A DNA stretch of 64,000 bases from an uncultured Pelagibacteraceae bacterium (GCA_902603555.1 CACKVD010000005.1:1-64000), one strand, 5' to 3'. Counted from the first letter of the stretch, positions 1 to 11,222 are shown. Program-made: numbers and translations. Notes: generated by a model not told the origin, from the sequence alone.

Positions 1-521
1 GCCCAGATTTAGGACAAGACTCAATTGATGCAGGAATGTTTGCATTAATAATTGGATTTGTACTTGTTATCTTGTTTATATTTATAAAATACAAAATATT
101 TGGACTGATTACTAATATTACATTAATTATAAACTTATTTCTTTTAGTTGGTGTTTTAACAATTTTTGAAGCAACCTTAACATTGCCTGGTATAGCAGGA
201 ATTATTTTAACTGTTGGAATGGCAGTTGATGCAAATGTTTTAATTTTTGAAAGAATTAAAGAAGAATTAAAAAATGAAAAAAACAACTTAGTAGCTTTTG
301 ATAGTGGATACACAAAATCAAAAACAGCTATTCTTGATGCAAATATAACAACCTTGTTAGCAGCTATGATTTTATTTTTTATGGGTTCAGGCCCAATTAA
401 AGGTTTTTCTTTAACACTAGGAGTAGGAATTTTTACTACACTTTTTTCAGTCTATTTTATAGCTAGATTGTTGACTGTTTTATATGTTTCAAAGAATAAG
501 GATAAGGAGAACTTAATTTAG
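1..521 (+). CDS. secD: Protein translocase subunit SecD, C-terminal part
   Basis: This is the last ~172 residues of SecD; the frame is open to the left window edge, so the ORF track start at base 36 is an internal Met. SecD pairs with SecF in the inner membrane and uses the proton gradient to pull proteins through SecYEG. The fragment holds the C-terminal membrane block of about five hydrophobic segments, with the family signature GMAVDANVLIFERIKEEL near the middle and the typical GPIKGFSLTLGVG stretch close to the end. Its stop codon is directly followed by the secF ATG with no spacer, the standard secDF order. Identification is firm; the N-terminal periplasmic part lies outside the window. 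Confidence 0.96.
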   Translation, partial: PDLGQDSIDAGMFALIIGFVLVILFIFIKYKIFGLITNITLIINLFLLVGVLTIFEATLTLPGIAGIILTVGMAVDANVLIFERIKEELKNEKNNLVAFDSGYTKSKTAILDANITTLLAAMILFFMGSGPIKGFSLTLGVGIFTTLFSVYFIARLLTVLYVSKNKDKENLI

Positions 522-1409
522 ATGATACCCTTTAATAAATATTACAATCAATTTAATATTATTTCAGTCACACTTGTTGTTATCTCATTAACATTTTTAG
601 TCTTTAAAGGTTTAAATTTTGGAATAGATTTTAAGGGTGGTACATTAATTGAACTTAGATCATCTGATAATAAAATTAATGTTTCATCTTTAAGAGATAA
701 TATTAGTCAAATGAACTTAGGTGATATTTCAGTAAAAAATTTTGGAAATAAAACTGATTTTTTAATTAAATTTGAAATAAATGATAATAAAGATGTCATT
801 GAAAAAATTCAAATAAATTTAGAAAATTCTTTTGGAAACAGTTTTAATTTTAGAAGGGTAGAAAATGTAGGTCCAAAAGTAAGTGCTGAATTATTAAGAT
901 CTGGTATTATTGCAATATCAGTAGCCTTAGCTTTAATGTTAATTTATATTTGGATTAGATTTGAATGGCAATTTAGTTTGGGTGCAATATTGGCTTTATT
1001 TCATGATGTTATAGTTACCCTTGGATTATTTTCATTACTTGGACTTGAAATTAATTTGTCGATCATTGCAGCTGTTCTAACAATAGTGGGTTATTCGATG
1101 AATGATACAGTTGTTATTTTTGATAGAGTTCGTGAAAATTTGAGAAAATATTCAGATATTAAGATTTTTGACTTAACAAATATTTCAATTAATGAAACTT
1201 TATCTAGGACTTTGATAACATCCATAACTACGTTATTAGCATTATTATCTATATTTTTCTTTGGTGGAGAAATTCTTAAAGGTTTTTCTTTGGCTATGAT
1301 TTTTGGAGTTCTATTTGGAACATATTCATCTATTTATATTGCAAATACAGTATTAGTAAGACTTAAAGTTTCACAAAAGACAATTTTAAAAGACGAAGAA
1401 AAAAACTAA
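522..1409 (+). CDS. secF: Protein translocase subunit SecF
   Basis: SecF is the partner of SecD in the accessory export complex. The 295 residues match the family length. There is one N-terminal membrane segment (about residues 13-30), a periplasmic domain beginning with the FGIDFKGGTLIE motif, and five C-terminal segments that contain VGPKVSAELLRSG, the ALFHDVIVTLG segment and SMNDTVVIFDRVREN, all SecF hallmarks. The ATG follows the secD stop immediately, so translation is probably coupled. The last four bases overlap the 3' end of the convergent membrane gene on the other strand. No unusual features. Confidence 0.97.
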   Translation: MIPFNKYYNQFNIISVTLVVISLTFLVFKGLNFGIDFKGGTLIELRSSDNKINVSSLRDNISQMNLGDISVKNFGNKTDFLIKFEINDNKDVIEKIQINLENSFGNSFNFRRVENVGPKVSAELLRSGIIAISVALALMLIYIWIRFEWQFSLGAILALFHDVIVTLGLFSLLGLEINLSIIAAVLTIVGYSMNDTVVIFDRVRENLRKYSDIKIFDLTNISINETLSRTLITSITTLLALLSIFFFGGEILKGFSLAMIFGVLFGTYSSIYIANTVLVRLKVSQKTILKDEEKN

Positions 1410-2008
1410 TATAAATTTTGAGCAGCTACCATAGTCAGAAGCATCGGCAACGATAGCAATGTATTTGTTCTAGAAAACAACATTGCAGTTCTAGCAGACT
1501 TGGCTTTTAATTCTGGATCACATTCTACAATTCCCAAAGCTCTTTTTTGATTTGGCCAAATTACAAACCAAACGTTAAATGCCATTATAACACCCAACCA
1601 CATACCAATTCCAATAGCAGTATGTTTAGGAACACCCGAGCCAATACTTAAAGTCATAGCATCATGCAAATATCCATTTAATCCAGCAACTAATAATCCT
1701 GATATAATTGTAAATGCTGCAGCCCATCTAAAATAAAAAAGTGCTGCTGGAGCAATAACTTTACCTATAGCAGGTTTTTGTTCGTCAGGAATTTTCCCCA
1801 TATTAGGTATTTGAACAAAATTAAAGTACCAAAGTAGACCAATCCACATTATACCAACTAAAACATGGACATATCTAGCTACACCACTCCAAAAAAGTCT
1901 ATCAAAACTAAATCCATCGTTTTGATAAAATAATCCTAAAAATAATATTATTGCTAAAGCTAATGAAGCATGAATTGTTTTAGATAATGACGTTAGTAAG
2001 TTTCCCAT
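1406..2008 (-). CDS. PuuD-like integral membrane protein (urate hydroxylase N-terminal domain family)
   Basis: A 200-residue membrane protein with about five hydrophobic segments. The stretches HVLVGIMWIGLLWYFNFVQ and MAFNVWFVIWPNQKRALG resemble the membrane domain of PuuD, the membrane-bound urate hydroxylase family. Full PuuD proteins carry an additional C-terminal cytochrome c domain (CxxCH), which is absent here, so urate oxidation should not be assumed. Several His residues (YVHVLVG, PKHTAIG) could bind haem, but that is inference. The gene is convergent with secF (4-base overlap) and stands alone before uvrA. Family placement is fairly good; the function is open. Confidence 0.7.
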   Translation of the reverse strand: MGNLLTSLSKTIHASLALAIILFLGLFYQNDGFSFDRLFWSGVARYVHVLVGIMWIGLLWYFNFVQIPNMGKIPDEQKPAIGKVIAPAALFYFRWAAAFTIISGLLVAGLNGYLHDAMTLSIGSGVPKHTAIGIGMWLGVIMAFNVWFVIWPNQKRALGIVECDPELKAKSARTAMLFSRTNTLLSLPMLLTMVAAQNLY

Positions 2009-2054
2009 AATTAAAATTATATACTAAATTGATATTAATGTAACAATATTTTTT

Positions 2055-4910
2055 TTAATTAAGAAGAGGTTTTAAAAACTTACCTGTATAACTACCATTT
2101 ATTTTACAAATTTCCTCTGGTTTTCCTTCTGCGATAATTTTTCCACCTTTGACACCACCTTCTGGCCCCATATCTACAATGTAGTCAGCAGTTTTTATAA
2201 CGTCTAAATTATGTTCTATTACTACTACTGTATTACCTAAAGCCACAAATGTATGGAGGATTTCGAGCAATTTCTTTATATCATGCTGGTGTAACCCTGT
2301 TGTAGGTTCATCTAGAATGTAAACTGTTCTACCAGTTGATCTTTTTGATAATTCTTTAGCTAATTTTATCCTTTGAGCTTCCCCACCAGATAGAGTTGTA
2401 GCTTGTTGACCAATTTTTATATATCCCAAGCCTACTTTTTTTAATGTTAATAATTTCGATTTAATATTTGAAATATTTTCAAAGTATTCACAACCTTCAT
2501 CAACAGTCATATTTAGTACATCTGCAATACTTTTATCTTTAAATTTTATTTCAAGAGTCTCTCTATTATACCTAGTTCCTTTACATTCGTCACATTGAAT
2601 ATAAACATCAGGTAGAAAGTGCATTTCATAAGTAATTACTCCATCACCTTCACATGCCTCACATCTCCCACCTTTGACATTAAATGAAAATCTTCCAGGT
2701 TTATAACCTCTTGTTTTAGACTCTGGTAATCCTGTAAACCAATCTCTTATTGGACCAAAAGCCCCTGTGTATGTGGCAGGATTAGATCTTGGTGTACGCC
2801 CAATTGGTGATTGATCTATATCAATTATTTTATCAACTAGTTCTGTTCCTTTAAATCCTTTAAAAGGTTTTGGAATTTTTCTAGATTTATTATTGTTTAA
2901 AGTTAAGTTCAAAGCATTATATAAAGTTTGCAAAATAAGTGTCGACTTTCCACTTCCTGAAACTCCTGTAACACAGGTTAAACTTCCTAACGGCACTTTG
3001 AGATTCACATTATCTAAATTATTTCCTGTAGCCCCTGTAATTTCTAAAAATCTACCATTTTTTGCCAACCTTCTTTTTTGAGGAATATTAATTTTAAGTT
3101 TATTTGAAAGATACTTTCCGGTTATACTGTTTTTGCTTTGACTTATTTCTTGAAAGGATCCTTGTGCAACTACTTCACCACCTTTATTTCCAGCCTCAGG
3201 ACCTAAATCAATTATATGATCTGCATTTTCCATCGTCTCTGTATCATGTTCAACAACTATAACTGTATTTCCCAAATCTCTTAATCTTTTAAGAGCATTT
3301 ATTAGTTTAACATTATCTTTTTGATGAAGTCCTATTGAGGGTTCATCCAATACATATAGGACACCAGTAAGACCAGACCCTATTTGTGAAGCGAGCCTAA
3401 TTCTTTGAGCCTCTCCTCCTGATAAGGTACCTGACTCTCTTGAGAGAGTTAAATAATCAAGACCTACATTTAATAAAAAATTTAATCTTTCATTAATTTC
3501 TTTCAATATGTGTTCAGCAATTTTAACCTGTCTTTTATCAAGATTATTTTTCAAATCTTCAAACCACTTTGCTGCATCTAAAATTGATTTTTCTGTTACT
3601 TCACTAATATGTAGTCCATCAATTTTAACACAAAGAGCCTCATCTTTAAGTCTGTAACCATTACATCTTTCACATTTTGTATCTGATTGATATTGACTAA
3701 TTTCTTCTCTTTTCCAATCACTATCTGTTTCAAGATATCTTCTTTCTAAATTATTTATTACACCCTCAAAGGTTTTTTTATGAGAATACTTTTCATAACC
3801 ATCATCATATGAAAATTTAATTTCTTCATCATCTGAACCATAAAGAATGATATCTTTTATTTTCTTAGATAATTTAGACCATTTTTCATCAAGAGAAAAA
3901 TCATAGTGTTTAGCTAGAGACGCTAACGTTTGAGCATAATACAAAGTTGTAGTTTTGGCCCATGGTACAATTGCACCATCACTAATAGTTTTTTTTTCAT
4001 TAGGAATAACTAAATTAGGATCAACATTAAGTTTTATACCTATACCTTCACATTCTTCACATGCTCCAAAAGGACTATTGAAAGAAAATAACCTTGGTTC
4101 AATTTCCTCAATAGTAAAACCACTTTCAGGGCAGGCAAATTTGGTTGAGAAAATCAAATTTTCTAATTTTCTAAATTTTTTAGGCAATGTTTCATCTTCA
4201 TATTCAACAAATAATAAACCGTTTGCTAAGTTTATTGATGCTTCTATACCTTCGGCTAACCTATTACCTAATGATGAGTTTAAGACTATTCTATCAACCA
4301 GAATAGAAATATCATGTTTGATTTTCTTGTTTAATTCAGGAATTTTATCAATGTCGTATAATATATTATCTATCTTTATTTTTCTAAAACCTCTTTTTTT
4401 ATATCCTAAAATTTCTTTTTTATATTCACCCTTACGCCCTCTTACAACTGGAGCATAAAGATATATAGTCGATTTTTTTGGCAATTTTTTAATCTTATCG
4501 ACAATTTGAGTAACAGTCTGTGACTCAATAGGTTTTCCTGTAAATGGAGAAAAAGGTATTCCAGCTCTAGCAAATAACACTCTCATATAATCATAAATCT
4601 CTGTTACGGTAGCAACAGTTGATCTTGGATTTTTGGATGTGTTTTTCTGTTCTATAGATATTGCTGGACTTAGACCTTCAATTAAGTCAACGTTTGGTTT
4701 TTTCATTTTATCTAAAAATTGTCTGGCGTATGCTGATAGACTTTCAACATATCTTCTTTGACCTTCAGCATATACAGTATCAAATGCGAGAGATGATTTT
4801 CCTGAGCCTGATAGCCCAGTAATAACAACAAATTTATCCTTAGGAATTTCTAAAGAAATATTCTTTAAATTATGTTCTTTAGCGCCCTTAATAACTATCT
4901 TTTTAATCAT
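2055..4910 (-). CDS. uvrA: Excinuclease ABC subunit A
   Basis: UvrA is the damage sensor of nucleotide excision repair and loads UvrB. The 951 residues match the family. Two ABC modules are visible: Walker [15 protein letters not shown] near residue 32 and [10 protein letters not shown] near 640, with signature LSGGEAQRI in both halves and DEPSIGLH / DEPTTGLHQ Walker B regions. The C-terminal zinc module CEACEGDG...CDECKG is complete. The first module reads CPESGF...CEEC, so one of four Cys is Ser; from memory this is common in alphaproteobacterial UvrA and probably not damaging. It is divergent from ssb across 90 bases, a frequent bacterial pairing. Confidence 0.97.
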   Translation of the reverse strand: MIKKIVIKGAKEHNLKNISLEIPKDKFVVITGLSGSGKSSLAFDTVYAEGQRRYVESLSAYARQFLDKMKKPNVDLIEGLSPAISIEQKNTSKNPRSTVATVTEIYDYMRVLFARAGIPFSPFTGKPIESQTVTQIVDKIKKLPKKSTIYLYAPVVRGRKGEYKKEILGYKKRGFRKIKIDNILYDIDKIPELNKKIKHDISILVDRIVLNSSLGNRLAEGIEASINLANGLLFVEYEDETLPKKFRKLENLIFSTKFACPESGFTIEEIEPRLFSFNSPFGACEECEGIGIKLNVDPNLVIPNEKKTISDGAIVPWAKTTTLYYAQTLASLAKHYDFSLDEKWSKLSKKIKDIILYGSDDEEIKFSYDDGYEKYSHKKTFEGVINNLERRYLETDSDWKREEISQYQSDTKCERCNGYRLKDEALCVKIDGLHISEVTEKSILDAAKWFEDLKNNLDKRQVKIAEHILKEINERLNFLLNVGLDYLTLSRESGTLSGGEAQRIRLASQIGSGLTGVLYVLDEPSIGLHQKDNVKLINALKRLRDLGNTVIVVEHDTETMENADHIIDLGPEAGNKGGEVVAQGSFQEISQSKNSITGKYLSNKLKINIPQKRRLAKNGRFLEITGATGNNLDNVNLKVPLGSLTCVTGVSGSGKSTLILQTLYNALNLTLNNNKSRKIPKPFKGFKGTELVDKIIDIDQSPIGRTPRSNPATYTGAFGPIRDWFTGLPESKTRGYKPGRFSFNVKGGRCEACEGDGVITYEMHFLPDVYIQCDECKGTRYNRETLEIKFKDKSIADVLNMTVDEGCEYFENISNIKSKLLTLKKVGLGYIKIGQQATTLSGGEAQRIKLAKELSKRSTGRTVYILDEPTTGLHQHDIKKLLEILHTFVALGNTVVVIEHNLDVIKTADYIVDMGPEGGVKGGKIIAEGKPEEICKINGSYTGKFLKPLLN

Positions 4911-5000
4911 AATTTTTGTTGCTTTGACTTAATAAAATTAATATTCAGAGTAAATTGTGATATAAATCTATTTAATTAATTTAACAAATATTAAAATATT

Positions 5001-5456
5001 ATGGCTGGAAGTTTAAATAAAGTACTTTTAATTGGTCGTTTGGGCGCAGACCCAGAAATCAAACAAATGGTAAATGGCAAAAGCGTAGCTAGATTAAGTC
5101 TTGCTACTAGTCAGTCCTGGAAAGATAAAAATAGTGGTGAAAAAAAAGAAAAAACTGAATGGCACCGTATAGTTGTATTTAACGAAGGTTTAGTAAATGT
5201 TGTTCAACAATATTTGAAAAAAGGTGCTCAGATATATGTTGAGGGTCAATTAACTACAAGAAAGTGGAAGGATGAACAATCTGGTCAAGATAAATATTCT
5301 ACTGAAGTCGTTATACAAGGTTATAACTCTTCTTTAACTATGCTGGGTGGAGGAAATTCAAGTGGTGGTATTTCTAATGATACTTCGCAAACCTCAAGTA
5401 GCAACGAAGATATGTCTCAAATATCTAATGATATGGATGACGAAATTCCATTTTAA
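5001..5456 (+). CDS. ssb: Single-stranded DNA-binding protein
   Basis: SSB coats single-stranded DNA in replication, recombination and repair. The 151-residue protein starts [19 protein letters not shown], has the OB-fold core to about residue 115 ([20 protein letters not shown]), then a short Ser/Asn/Gly-rich linker, and ends in the acidic tip MDDEIPF that docks partner proteins. It is divergent from uvrA and followed after five bases by gyrA. The linker is short compared with many SSBs, in keeping with overall compaction. Confidence 0.97.
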   Translation: MAGSLNKVLLIGRLGADPEIKQMVNGKSVARLSLATSQSWKDKNSGEKKEKTEWHRIVVFNEGLVNVVQQYLKKGAQIYVEGQLTTRKWKDEQSGQDKYSTEVVIQGYNSSLTMLGGGNSSGGISNDTSQTSSSNEDMSQISNDMDDEIPF

Positions 5457-5461
5457 TTTCT

Positions 5462-8041
5462 ATGCAAAAAACTGAAGTTCCTGAAGATAAAAACATAAAA
5501 TTAATATCAATGCATGACGAGATGAGCTCGTCTTATCTTTCTTATGCCATGAGCGTTATAGTAAGTAGGGCACTCCCCGACATAAGAGATGGTCTAAAGC
5601 CAGTTCACCGAAGAATATTATATGCTATGTATAAAGGTGGATATGACTGGTCAAAACAATTTAGAAAATCAGCGAGAATAGTTGGTGATGTTATAGGTAA
5701 GTACCACCCACACGGAGATCAATCAGTTTATGATGCTCTTGTTCGTATGGTTCAAGATTTTTCAATGAGTCTTCCATTGGTTGATGGACAAGGAAACTTT
5801 GGTTCAATAGATGGCGACCCAGCAGCAGCTATGAGATATACTGAAACCAGACTATCTAAAGTATCTCAATTTTTAATTGATGATATAGAAAAAAACACAA
5901 TTGTTTTTAAAAGTAATTATGATGAAACTGAAAAAGAACCATCTGTTCTTCCAGCACAATATCCAAATTTACTTGTTAATGGAGCTGGAGGTATAGCTGT
6001 AGGAATGGCAACGAGTATACCACCTCATAATCTTGGTGAAGTAATTGATGGAACTTTAGCTTTGATAGAAAATAAAGACATTAGGATAAAAGAATTAATG
6101 AAACATATACCTGGTCCTGATTTTCCTACTGGAGGAGTAATCATAGGTAAAGATATAATTAAACAAGGCTATAATAAAGGTAGAGGTTCATTTAAAATTA
6201 GAGGAGAAGTTTCAATCGAAAGTCTAAAAAATGGAAGAGAAAGACTTGTGATTACATCAATACCTTATCAAGTTAATAAATCAGTTTTAAATGAAAGAAT
6301 AGCTCAGTTGGTTAGAGAAAAAAAAATTGAAGGCATAAAAGATATTAGGGATGAGTCAAATCGTGAGGGTATAAGAGTATCAATAGATTTAAGAAATGGC
6401 GTTGAACCAGAAACGGTAAAAAGACAATTATATAAAAACACACAAATTGAAAGTTCTTTTGGTTTTAATACTTTAGCAATTGTTGAGGGCAAACCTGAAA
6501 CTTGCAACTTAAAAGATTTTTTATCCAATTTTTTAACGTTTAGAGAAGATGTAGTAATTAAAAAAACAAAGTTTGATTTAAACAAAGCAGAAGAAAGAGC
6601 TCATATTCTTATAGGCTTATCTGTATCTGTAGAAAATTTAGATAAAGTTATTAAAATTATAAGATCTTCAAAAAATCCAGTAGAAGCAAAAAAATCAATC
6701 TTAAAAACAAAATGGAAAATTAGCAAAACTCAAAAAATGATTTCATTAGTTGAGGGGAAAAAAAATAAATCTTTATATACACTTACTGAACCACAGGTTG
6801 ACTCAATCTTAGAACTAAGATTACAAAAATTAACTGCTTTAGGAATTAATGAAATCGAAATTGAAATTAAAAAGTTAGCAGAATTAATTAACAAATATAA
6901 AAAAATAATTTCTTCAAAAAAAGAATTATTAAAGGTTATCAGTGAAGAACTAAAAAATATTAAAGAAAAATATTCTATACCTAGAAGAACAAAAATAATT
7001 GATGCTGTGCTTAATTATAATATTGAGGAAACAATTCAAAAACAATCAATTTTAATAACAGTAACTTTACAAGGATATATTAAAAGGGGATCATTAAATA
7101 AAGTCAAAACTCAAAAAAGAGGTGGTAAAGGTAAAACTGGAATCACGACTAGAAATGAAGATTCTGTAGTTCAAACACTATCTGTAAACACTCATACTTC
7201 AGTTTTGTTCTTTTCTACAGAAGGTTTAGTTTATAGAATTAAAGCTTGGAAAATACCTGAAGGATCTTCAGCTTCTAAAGGTAAGTCTTTATTCAATATT
7301 TTACCCTTAAAAAATCACCAATCCATTAGCTCAATAATGCCATTTCCAGACGATGATGCTGAGCTTAAAAATTATCAAATTGTTTTTGCTACTTCACAAG
7401 GAAAAATAAGAAAAAATAGTTTAGAAGATTTTTCTTCCATCAACTCAGCCGGAAAAATAGCAATGAAACTTGATAATAACGATAAGATTGTAGGTGTCAA
7501 AATTTGTAAAGATAATCAAGATATAATTTTAAGTACCAAATTGGGAAAATGTATTCGTTTTGAGTCTAAAAAATTGAGAGTTTTTAAGGGTAGATCCTCA
7601 AAAGGCATTAAGGGTATAGTTTTAGCTCCTAATGATGAAATTGTTTCTTTATCAATAATTGATAATGATAAAAATCACAAAAATGGAAAAAAAACTAAAG
7701 ATGATAAATCTGAATTAAAAGCTCAACAAAAATTTATCTTATCAATTACTGAAAATGGCTTTGGGAAGAAAACACCTCACACAGATTACAGAGTTACTAA
7801 TCGAGGTGGTAAAGGGATAATAGGAATAATTAATTCCCCAAGAAATGGAAATATTTCATCTTCATTTCCTGTTTTTGATGGTGATGAGATTTTAATTTCA
7901 ACTAATAAAGGAAGAGTCATTAGAGTTGCTGTTAAAGAAATCAGAACCGCAGGCAGAAATACCCAAGGTGTTAGAATAATTAAATTATCAGGTGAAGAAA
8001 AAGTAGTTTCTGCTGATAAAATTGATGATAATTTAGTTTAA
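5462..8041 (+). CDS. gyrA: DNA gyrase subunit A
   Basis: GyrA cuts and rejoins DNA in the gyrase A2B2 complex that adds negative supercoils. The 859 residues are close to the usual length. The catalytic Tyr lies in [10 protein letters not shown] (about residue 125), preceded by the QRNF-region equivalent [12 protein letters not shown]. The GyrA box in the C-terminal wrapping domain reads QKRGGKG (about residue 540), supporting gyrase rather than topoisomerase IV. A lysine-rich insertion ([17 protein letters not shown]) sits in one late blade. No acidic tail is seen at the C-terminus. Start five bases after ssb; stop overlaps the coaD ATG by one base. Confidence 0.97.
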   Translation: MQKTEVPEDKNIKLISMHDEMSSSYLSYAMSVIVSRALPDIRDGLKPVHRRILYAMYKGGYDWSKQFRKSARIVGDVIGKYHPHGDQSVYDALVRMVQDFSMSLPLVDGQGNFGSIDGDPAAAMRYTETRLSKVSQFLIDDIEKNTIVFKSNYDETEKEPSVLPAQYPNLLVNGAGGIAVGMATSIPPHNLGEVIDGTLALIENKDIRIKELMKHIPGPDFPTGGVIIGKDIIKQGYNKGRGSFKIRGEVSIESLKNGRERLVITSIPYQVNKSVLNERIAQLVREKKIEGIKDIRDESNREGIRVSIDLRNGVEPETVKRQLYKNTQIESSFGFNTLAIVEGKPETCNLKDFLSNFLTFREDVVIKKTKFDLNKAEERAHILIGLSVSVENLDKVIKIIRSSKNPVEAKKSILKTKWKISKTQKMISLVEGKKNKSLYTLTEPQVDSILELRLQKLTALGINEIEIEIKKLAELINKYKKIISSKKELLKVISEELKNIKEKYSIPRRTKIIDAVLNYNIEETIQKQSILITVTLQGYIKRGSLNKVKTQKRGGKGKTGITTRNEDSVVQTLSVNTHTSVLFFSTEGLVYRIKAWKIPEGSSASKGKSLFNILPLKNHQSISSIMPFPDDDAELKNYQIVFATSQGKIRKNSLEDFSSINSAGKIAMKLDNNDKIVGVKICKDNQDIILSTKLGKCIRFESKKLRVFKGRSSKGIKGIVLAPNDEIVSLSIIDNDKNHKNGKKTKDDKSELKAQQKFILSITENGFGKKTPHTDYRVTNRGGKGIIGIINSPRNGNISSSFPVFDGDEILISTNKGRVIRVAVKEIRTAGRNTQGVRIIKLSGEEKVVSADKIDDNLV

Positions 8042-8535
8042 TGAATAAAATAGCGATTTATCCTGGTACATTTGACCCAATAACATTTGGACATATTGAT
8101 GTAATAAGAAAAGGTTTAAAATTATTTGACAAGATTGTAGTCGCAGTTTCTGATGTTGATAATAAAAATTATCTCTTTAATTCTGATGAAAGAATTGAAA
8201 TAGTCAAAAAAGCACTATTCTCAGACTTAAAATTAAATAAAAAAAAGATATCAATTATTTCATTTTCATCACTTACAACGGATTTATGTAAAAAATATAA
8301 GTCTAATATTATTTTAAGAGGATTAAGAGCAGCTTCTGATTTTGAATATGAATTTCAATTAGCTGGAATGAATAGAAAATTAAATAACAATATTGAAACG
8401 TTGTTTTTAATGTCAGATGTTGAAAATCAAATTATATCCTCAAAGTTTGTAAAAGAAATTGTAAAGTTAAAAGGTGATATAAAAAAATTTACAACAAAAA
8501 ACACTATTAAATTACTAAAAAAAAAGTATGAATAA
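8041..8535 (+). CDS. coaD: Phosphopantetheine adenylyltransferase
   Basis: CoaD catalyses the fourth step of coenzyme A synthesis, joining AMP from ATP to 4'-phosphopantetheine. The 164 residues show the nucleotidyltransferase T/HxGH motif in YPGTFDPITFGHIDVI, the conserved ILRGLRAASDFEYEFQLAGMNRKL segment, and ISSKFVKEI near the C-terminus. The gene overlaps gyrA by one base and the next gene by eight, so it is part of the ssb-gyrA-coaD-cyclophilin-tgt run. Confidence 0.96.
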   Translation: MNKIAIYPGTFDPITFGHIDVIRKGLKLFDKIVVAVSDVDNKNYLFNSDERIEIVKKALFSDLKLNKKKISIISFSSLTTDLCKKYKSNIILRGLRAASDFEYEFQLAGMNRKLNNNIETLFLMSDVENQIISSKFVKEIVKLKGDIKKFTTKNTIKLLKKKYE

Positions 8536-9088
8536 ATTTTTTATTAGTATATTGGTTATGTTTTTTTTAACAATTAACCAAACAATGTCAGAGGAGAATA
8601 TTATGATTTTAAAATTAAAAGATGGTGATGTAAAGATAGAACTATTTGAAGATGTCGCGCCAAATCATGTAAAAAGAATTAAAGAATTAGCAAATTCAGG
8701 AAAATACAATAATGTAGTTTTTCACAGAGTTATTGATGGATTTATGGCTCAAACAGGGGATGTAAAATTTGGTAACACAGAGTCAAAAGAATTTGATTTA
8801 AGAAGAGCAGGCATGGGAGGATCAGATTTACCTGATTTAAAAGAAGAATTTAATAGTTTACCTCATGAAAGAGGAACATTGTCTATGGCAAGATCTTCAG
8901 ATCCTAATAGTGCTAATAGTCAGTTCTTTATTTGTTTTAAAGCAGCTCCATTTCTTGATAGACAGTATACAGTATTTGGTAAAGTAATAGAGGGAATGGA
9001 AAATGTTGATAAAATTAAAAGAGGTGATGAAAATAATAATGGATCAGTTTCCGACCCAGATAAGATAATTAGTTTTAAGTCATTATAA
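8528..9088 (+). CDS. Exported cyclophilin-type peptidyl-prolyl cis-trans isomerase
   Basis: Cyclophilins speed up proline isomerisation during protein folding. Residues 1-21 form a signal peptide (hydrophobic stretch after MNKFF), so the enzyme is probably periplasmic. The catalytic domain from about residue 25 has the cyclophilin signatures NVVFHRVIDGFMAQTGD, LSMARSSDPNSANSQFFI and FLDRQYTVFGKVIEGM. Met-25 (MILKLKDGD) could be an internal start yielding a cytoplasmic form without the signal; the sequence alone does not decide this. It overlaps coaD by eight bases and precedes tgt by eight bases; a coaD-ppi-tgt order is seen in other alphaproteobacteria. Confidence 0.93.
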   Translation: MNKFFISILVMFFLTINQTMSEENIMILKLKDGDVKIELFEDVAPNHVKRIKELANSGKYNNVVFHRVIDGFMAQTGDVKFGNTESKEFDLRRAGMGGSDLPDLKEEFNSLPHERGTLSMARSSDPNSANSQFFICFKAAPFLDRQYTVFGKVIEGMENVDKIKRGDENNNGSVSDPDKIISFKSL

Positions 9089-9096
9089 ATTTTTAA

Positions 9097-10209
9097 ATGT
9101 CATTAAAAGATTTTGCTTTTAATGTTTTGAAAACTGACAATTATTCCAGAACTGGATTGATTGAAACTCATAGAGGTAATATTCAAACTCCAGCATTTAT
9201 GCCTGTTGGTACTCAGGCAACTGTTAAAGCTTGTAAACTTGATGATATAAAAAAAACAGGTTCAGAAATAATTCTAGGAAATACTTATCATTTAATGATA
9301 CGTCCAGGTGTAGATCGGATTCAAAGAGTGGGTGGTTTACACGAATTCATGAATTGTGACTTACCAATTTTGACAGACTCTGGTGGATTTCAAGTTATGT
9401 CCTTATCAAAATTAAATAAAATTGATAGAGAAAAAGGAGCAATTTTTAATTCTCATGTTGATGGAAAAAAGTTTTATCTATCTCCAGAGGAAAGCATTAG
9501 GATTCAACTGGGTCTCAATTCTGATATTGTTATGATAATGGATGAATGTCCAAAAAAATCTAATGATTACGAACTAATTAAAAAATCAATGAATTTATCG
9601 CTTTATTGGGCTGAACGATCAAAAAAAGCCTTTGGAAAAAATTCCCACAAAGCAATTTTTGGAATTATTCAAGGTGGTCTTTTTAAAGATTTAAGAATTG
9701 AATCACTGAATGGCCTTCTTAAGATTGGATTTGATGGATATGCACTTGGTGGTCTAGCAGTCGGAGAATCTCAAAAAGAGATGTTTAAAATTTTAGATGA
9801 TATCAAAGATTTTTTACCAGAAAATAAACCTCATTATTTGATGGGTGTAGGTACTCCTTCAGATATTTTGGGTGCAGTTAAAAGAGGTATTGATATGTTT
9901 GATTGTGTTATGCCAACGAGATCGGGTAGAACTGGTCTTGCTTTTACTTGGAATGGAAGAATAAATATTAAGAATAATAAGTACCAAAATGATGATTCTC
10001 CTTTAGATGACAAATGCACAAACCTTGATTTGAATAAATACTCCAAAAATTATCTTAACCATCTGTTCAATACCAATGAAATTCTTGGTTCTACATTGCT
10101 AACTCTTCATAATATTAATTTTTATCAAGAATTAATGACGTCAATCAGAAAAAATATTGAGAGTAGAACATTTGACGATTTTCATGATAAATACGTTGAT
10201 AAGTTGTAA
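9097..10209 (+). CDS. tgt: tRNA-guanine transglycosylase (queuine tRNA-ribosyltransferase), zinc site altered
   Basis: Tgt swaps guanine 34 for preQ1 in tRNAs with GUN anticodons. The 370-residue TIM barrel has the usual motifs: LGNTYHLMIRPG, the catalytic-Asp segment LTDSGGFQVMSL, the GIIQGG and ALGGLAVGE segments, and the second Asp in MFDCVMPTRSGRTG. The structural zinc site is odd. Bacterial Tgt normally has CxCxxC followed by a distant His; here the segment reads LDDKCTNLDLNKYS, so only the first Cys and the LHN His remain. The reading frame is intact and flanking motifs are conserved, so this looks like real divergence. Last protein gene before tRNA-Lys. Confidence 0.95.
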   Translation: MSLKDFAFNVLKTDNYSRTGLIETHRGNIQTPAFMPVGTQATVKACKLDDIKKTGSEIILGNTYHLMIRPGVDRIQRVGGLHEFMNCDLPILTDSGGFQVMSLSKLNKIDREKGAIFNSHVDGKKFYLSPEESIRIQLGLNSDIVMIMDECPKKSNDYELIKKSMNLSLYWAERSKKAFGKNSHKAIFGIIQGGLFKDLRIESLNGLLKIGFDGYALGGLAVGESQKEMFKILDDIKDFLPENKPHYLMGVGTPSDILGAVKRGIDMFDCVMPTRSGRTGLAFTWNGRINIKNNKYQNDDSPLDDKCTNLDLNKYSKNYLNHLFNTNEILGSTLLTLHNINFYQELMTSIRKNIESRTFDDFHDKYVDKL

Positions 10210-10289
10210 ATAGAAACTATTTGTCTCATAAATTCCTATTTGAATTATTTGTATAATTATGTATACACGGTGACATTCTTAATGAATGT

Positions 10290-10365
<76 letters not shown>

Positions 10366-10366
10366 C

Positions 10367-11194
10367 TTATGATATTTTAATTGGTGGATATTTAAATATT
10401 ATATCTGTAGTCCATTCATTAATTTGTTTAATTCTATTATCTGCTGACGGATGTGTACTCATAAATTCAGGTGGAGCTTTACCTTTATTTGCAACTTTCA
10501 TTCTTTCCCAAATTTTGACTGTTTCTTGAATATTATATCCTGATAAAGATGAAAATATTAAACCTAAGTAGTCTGCTTCACTCTCTTGTTTTCTATTAAA
10601 AGGGTTCATTATACCTATTTGAGATAATAGACCCACAGTATTCATTCCAGTCATTCTATTTACAGAAGAAAGTTTACCACCGCTAAAAATATCTATTAGT
10701 TGTGTTCCTGTATTAAGTAAAACATTTCTACTAGCTCTTTCAACAGAATGTTTTGCAACTGCATGAGCTATTTCATGTCCCATTATCGCTGCAAGACCAT
10801 CTTTATTTTTAGTAATATCAAGCATACCTGTATAAACAGCTATCTTACCTCCAGGCATACACCAAGCATTTTTAACTTTTTTATTATCAATAAGAATATA
10901 TTCCCAATCAAAAAACTTTGTGGGATCATCAAGATTTGACTGGTAAAAATATTCACTTATTGAATTTTCCATTTTTTTTCCAATCTTTTTAATAAGATTT
11001 AAACTATCTTTATCATCACTCATTTTTTCTTTTTCTTTTATTTTTTCAAAAATGGCAGCAGCTTGTGCGTTCAATTTAGCTTCAGGAATTATCTTAAGTT
11101 GTTTTCTATCTGTAATAGGGGTTGTTGAGCAAGAGTTTAGTACCATTCCACAACAGCCACAACCTATATAAGTTAAAAATTTTCTTCTATTCAT
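10367..11194 (-). CDS. M48-family zinc metalloprotease, predicted lipoprotein
   Basis: A 275-residue M48 (Ste24/HtpX/BepA-like) peptidase. The zinc motif is HEIAHAVAKH (HExxH) with the third ligand in ESEADYLGL. The N-terminus MNRRKFLTYIGCGCC has a twin-arginine pattern followed by a short hydrophobic run and a possible lipobox (VLNSCS), so it may be a Tat-exported lipoprotein acting in the periplasm; the exact lipid-bearing Cys is unclear because several are near. In related bacteria such proteins do outer-membrane quality control (BepA/LoiP type). It stands alone, convergent with tRNA-Lys. Confidence 0.88.
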   Translation of the reverse strand: MNRRKFLTYIGCGCCGMVLNSCSTTPITDRKQLKIIPEAKLNAQAAAIFEKIKEKEKMSDDKDSLNLIKKIGKKMENSISEYFYQSNLDDPTKFFDWEYILIDNKKVKNAWCMPGGKIAVYTGMLDITKNKDGLAAIMGHEIAHAVAKHSVERASRNVLLNTGTQLIDIFSGGKLSSVNRMTGMNTVGLLSQIGIMNPFNRKQESEADYLGLIFSSLSGYNIQETVKIWERMKVANKGKAPPEFMSTHPSADNRIKQINEWTTDIIFKYPPIKIS

Positions 11195-11222
11195 TTGTTG
11201 TTAACATTGGTATTATTCATCC

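Noticed and set aside
3955-4458. 167-residue plus-strand ORF inside uvrA
   Set aside because: Antisense shadow of a strongly conserved gene; composition is that of a reversed coding strand.
4911-5000. Promoters between uvrA and ssb
   Set aside because: Several AT-rich boxes (for example TATAAA) are present but none has a matching partner at a proper distance; calling one would be guesswork.
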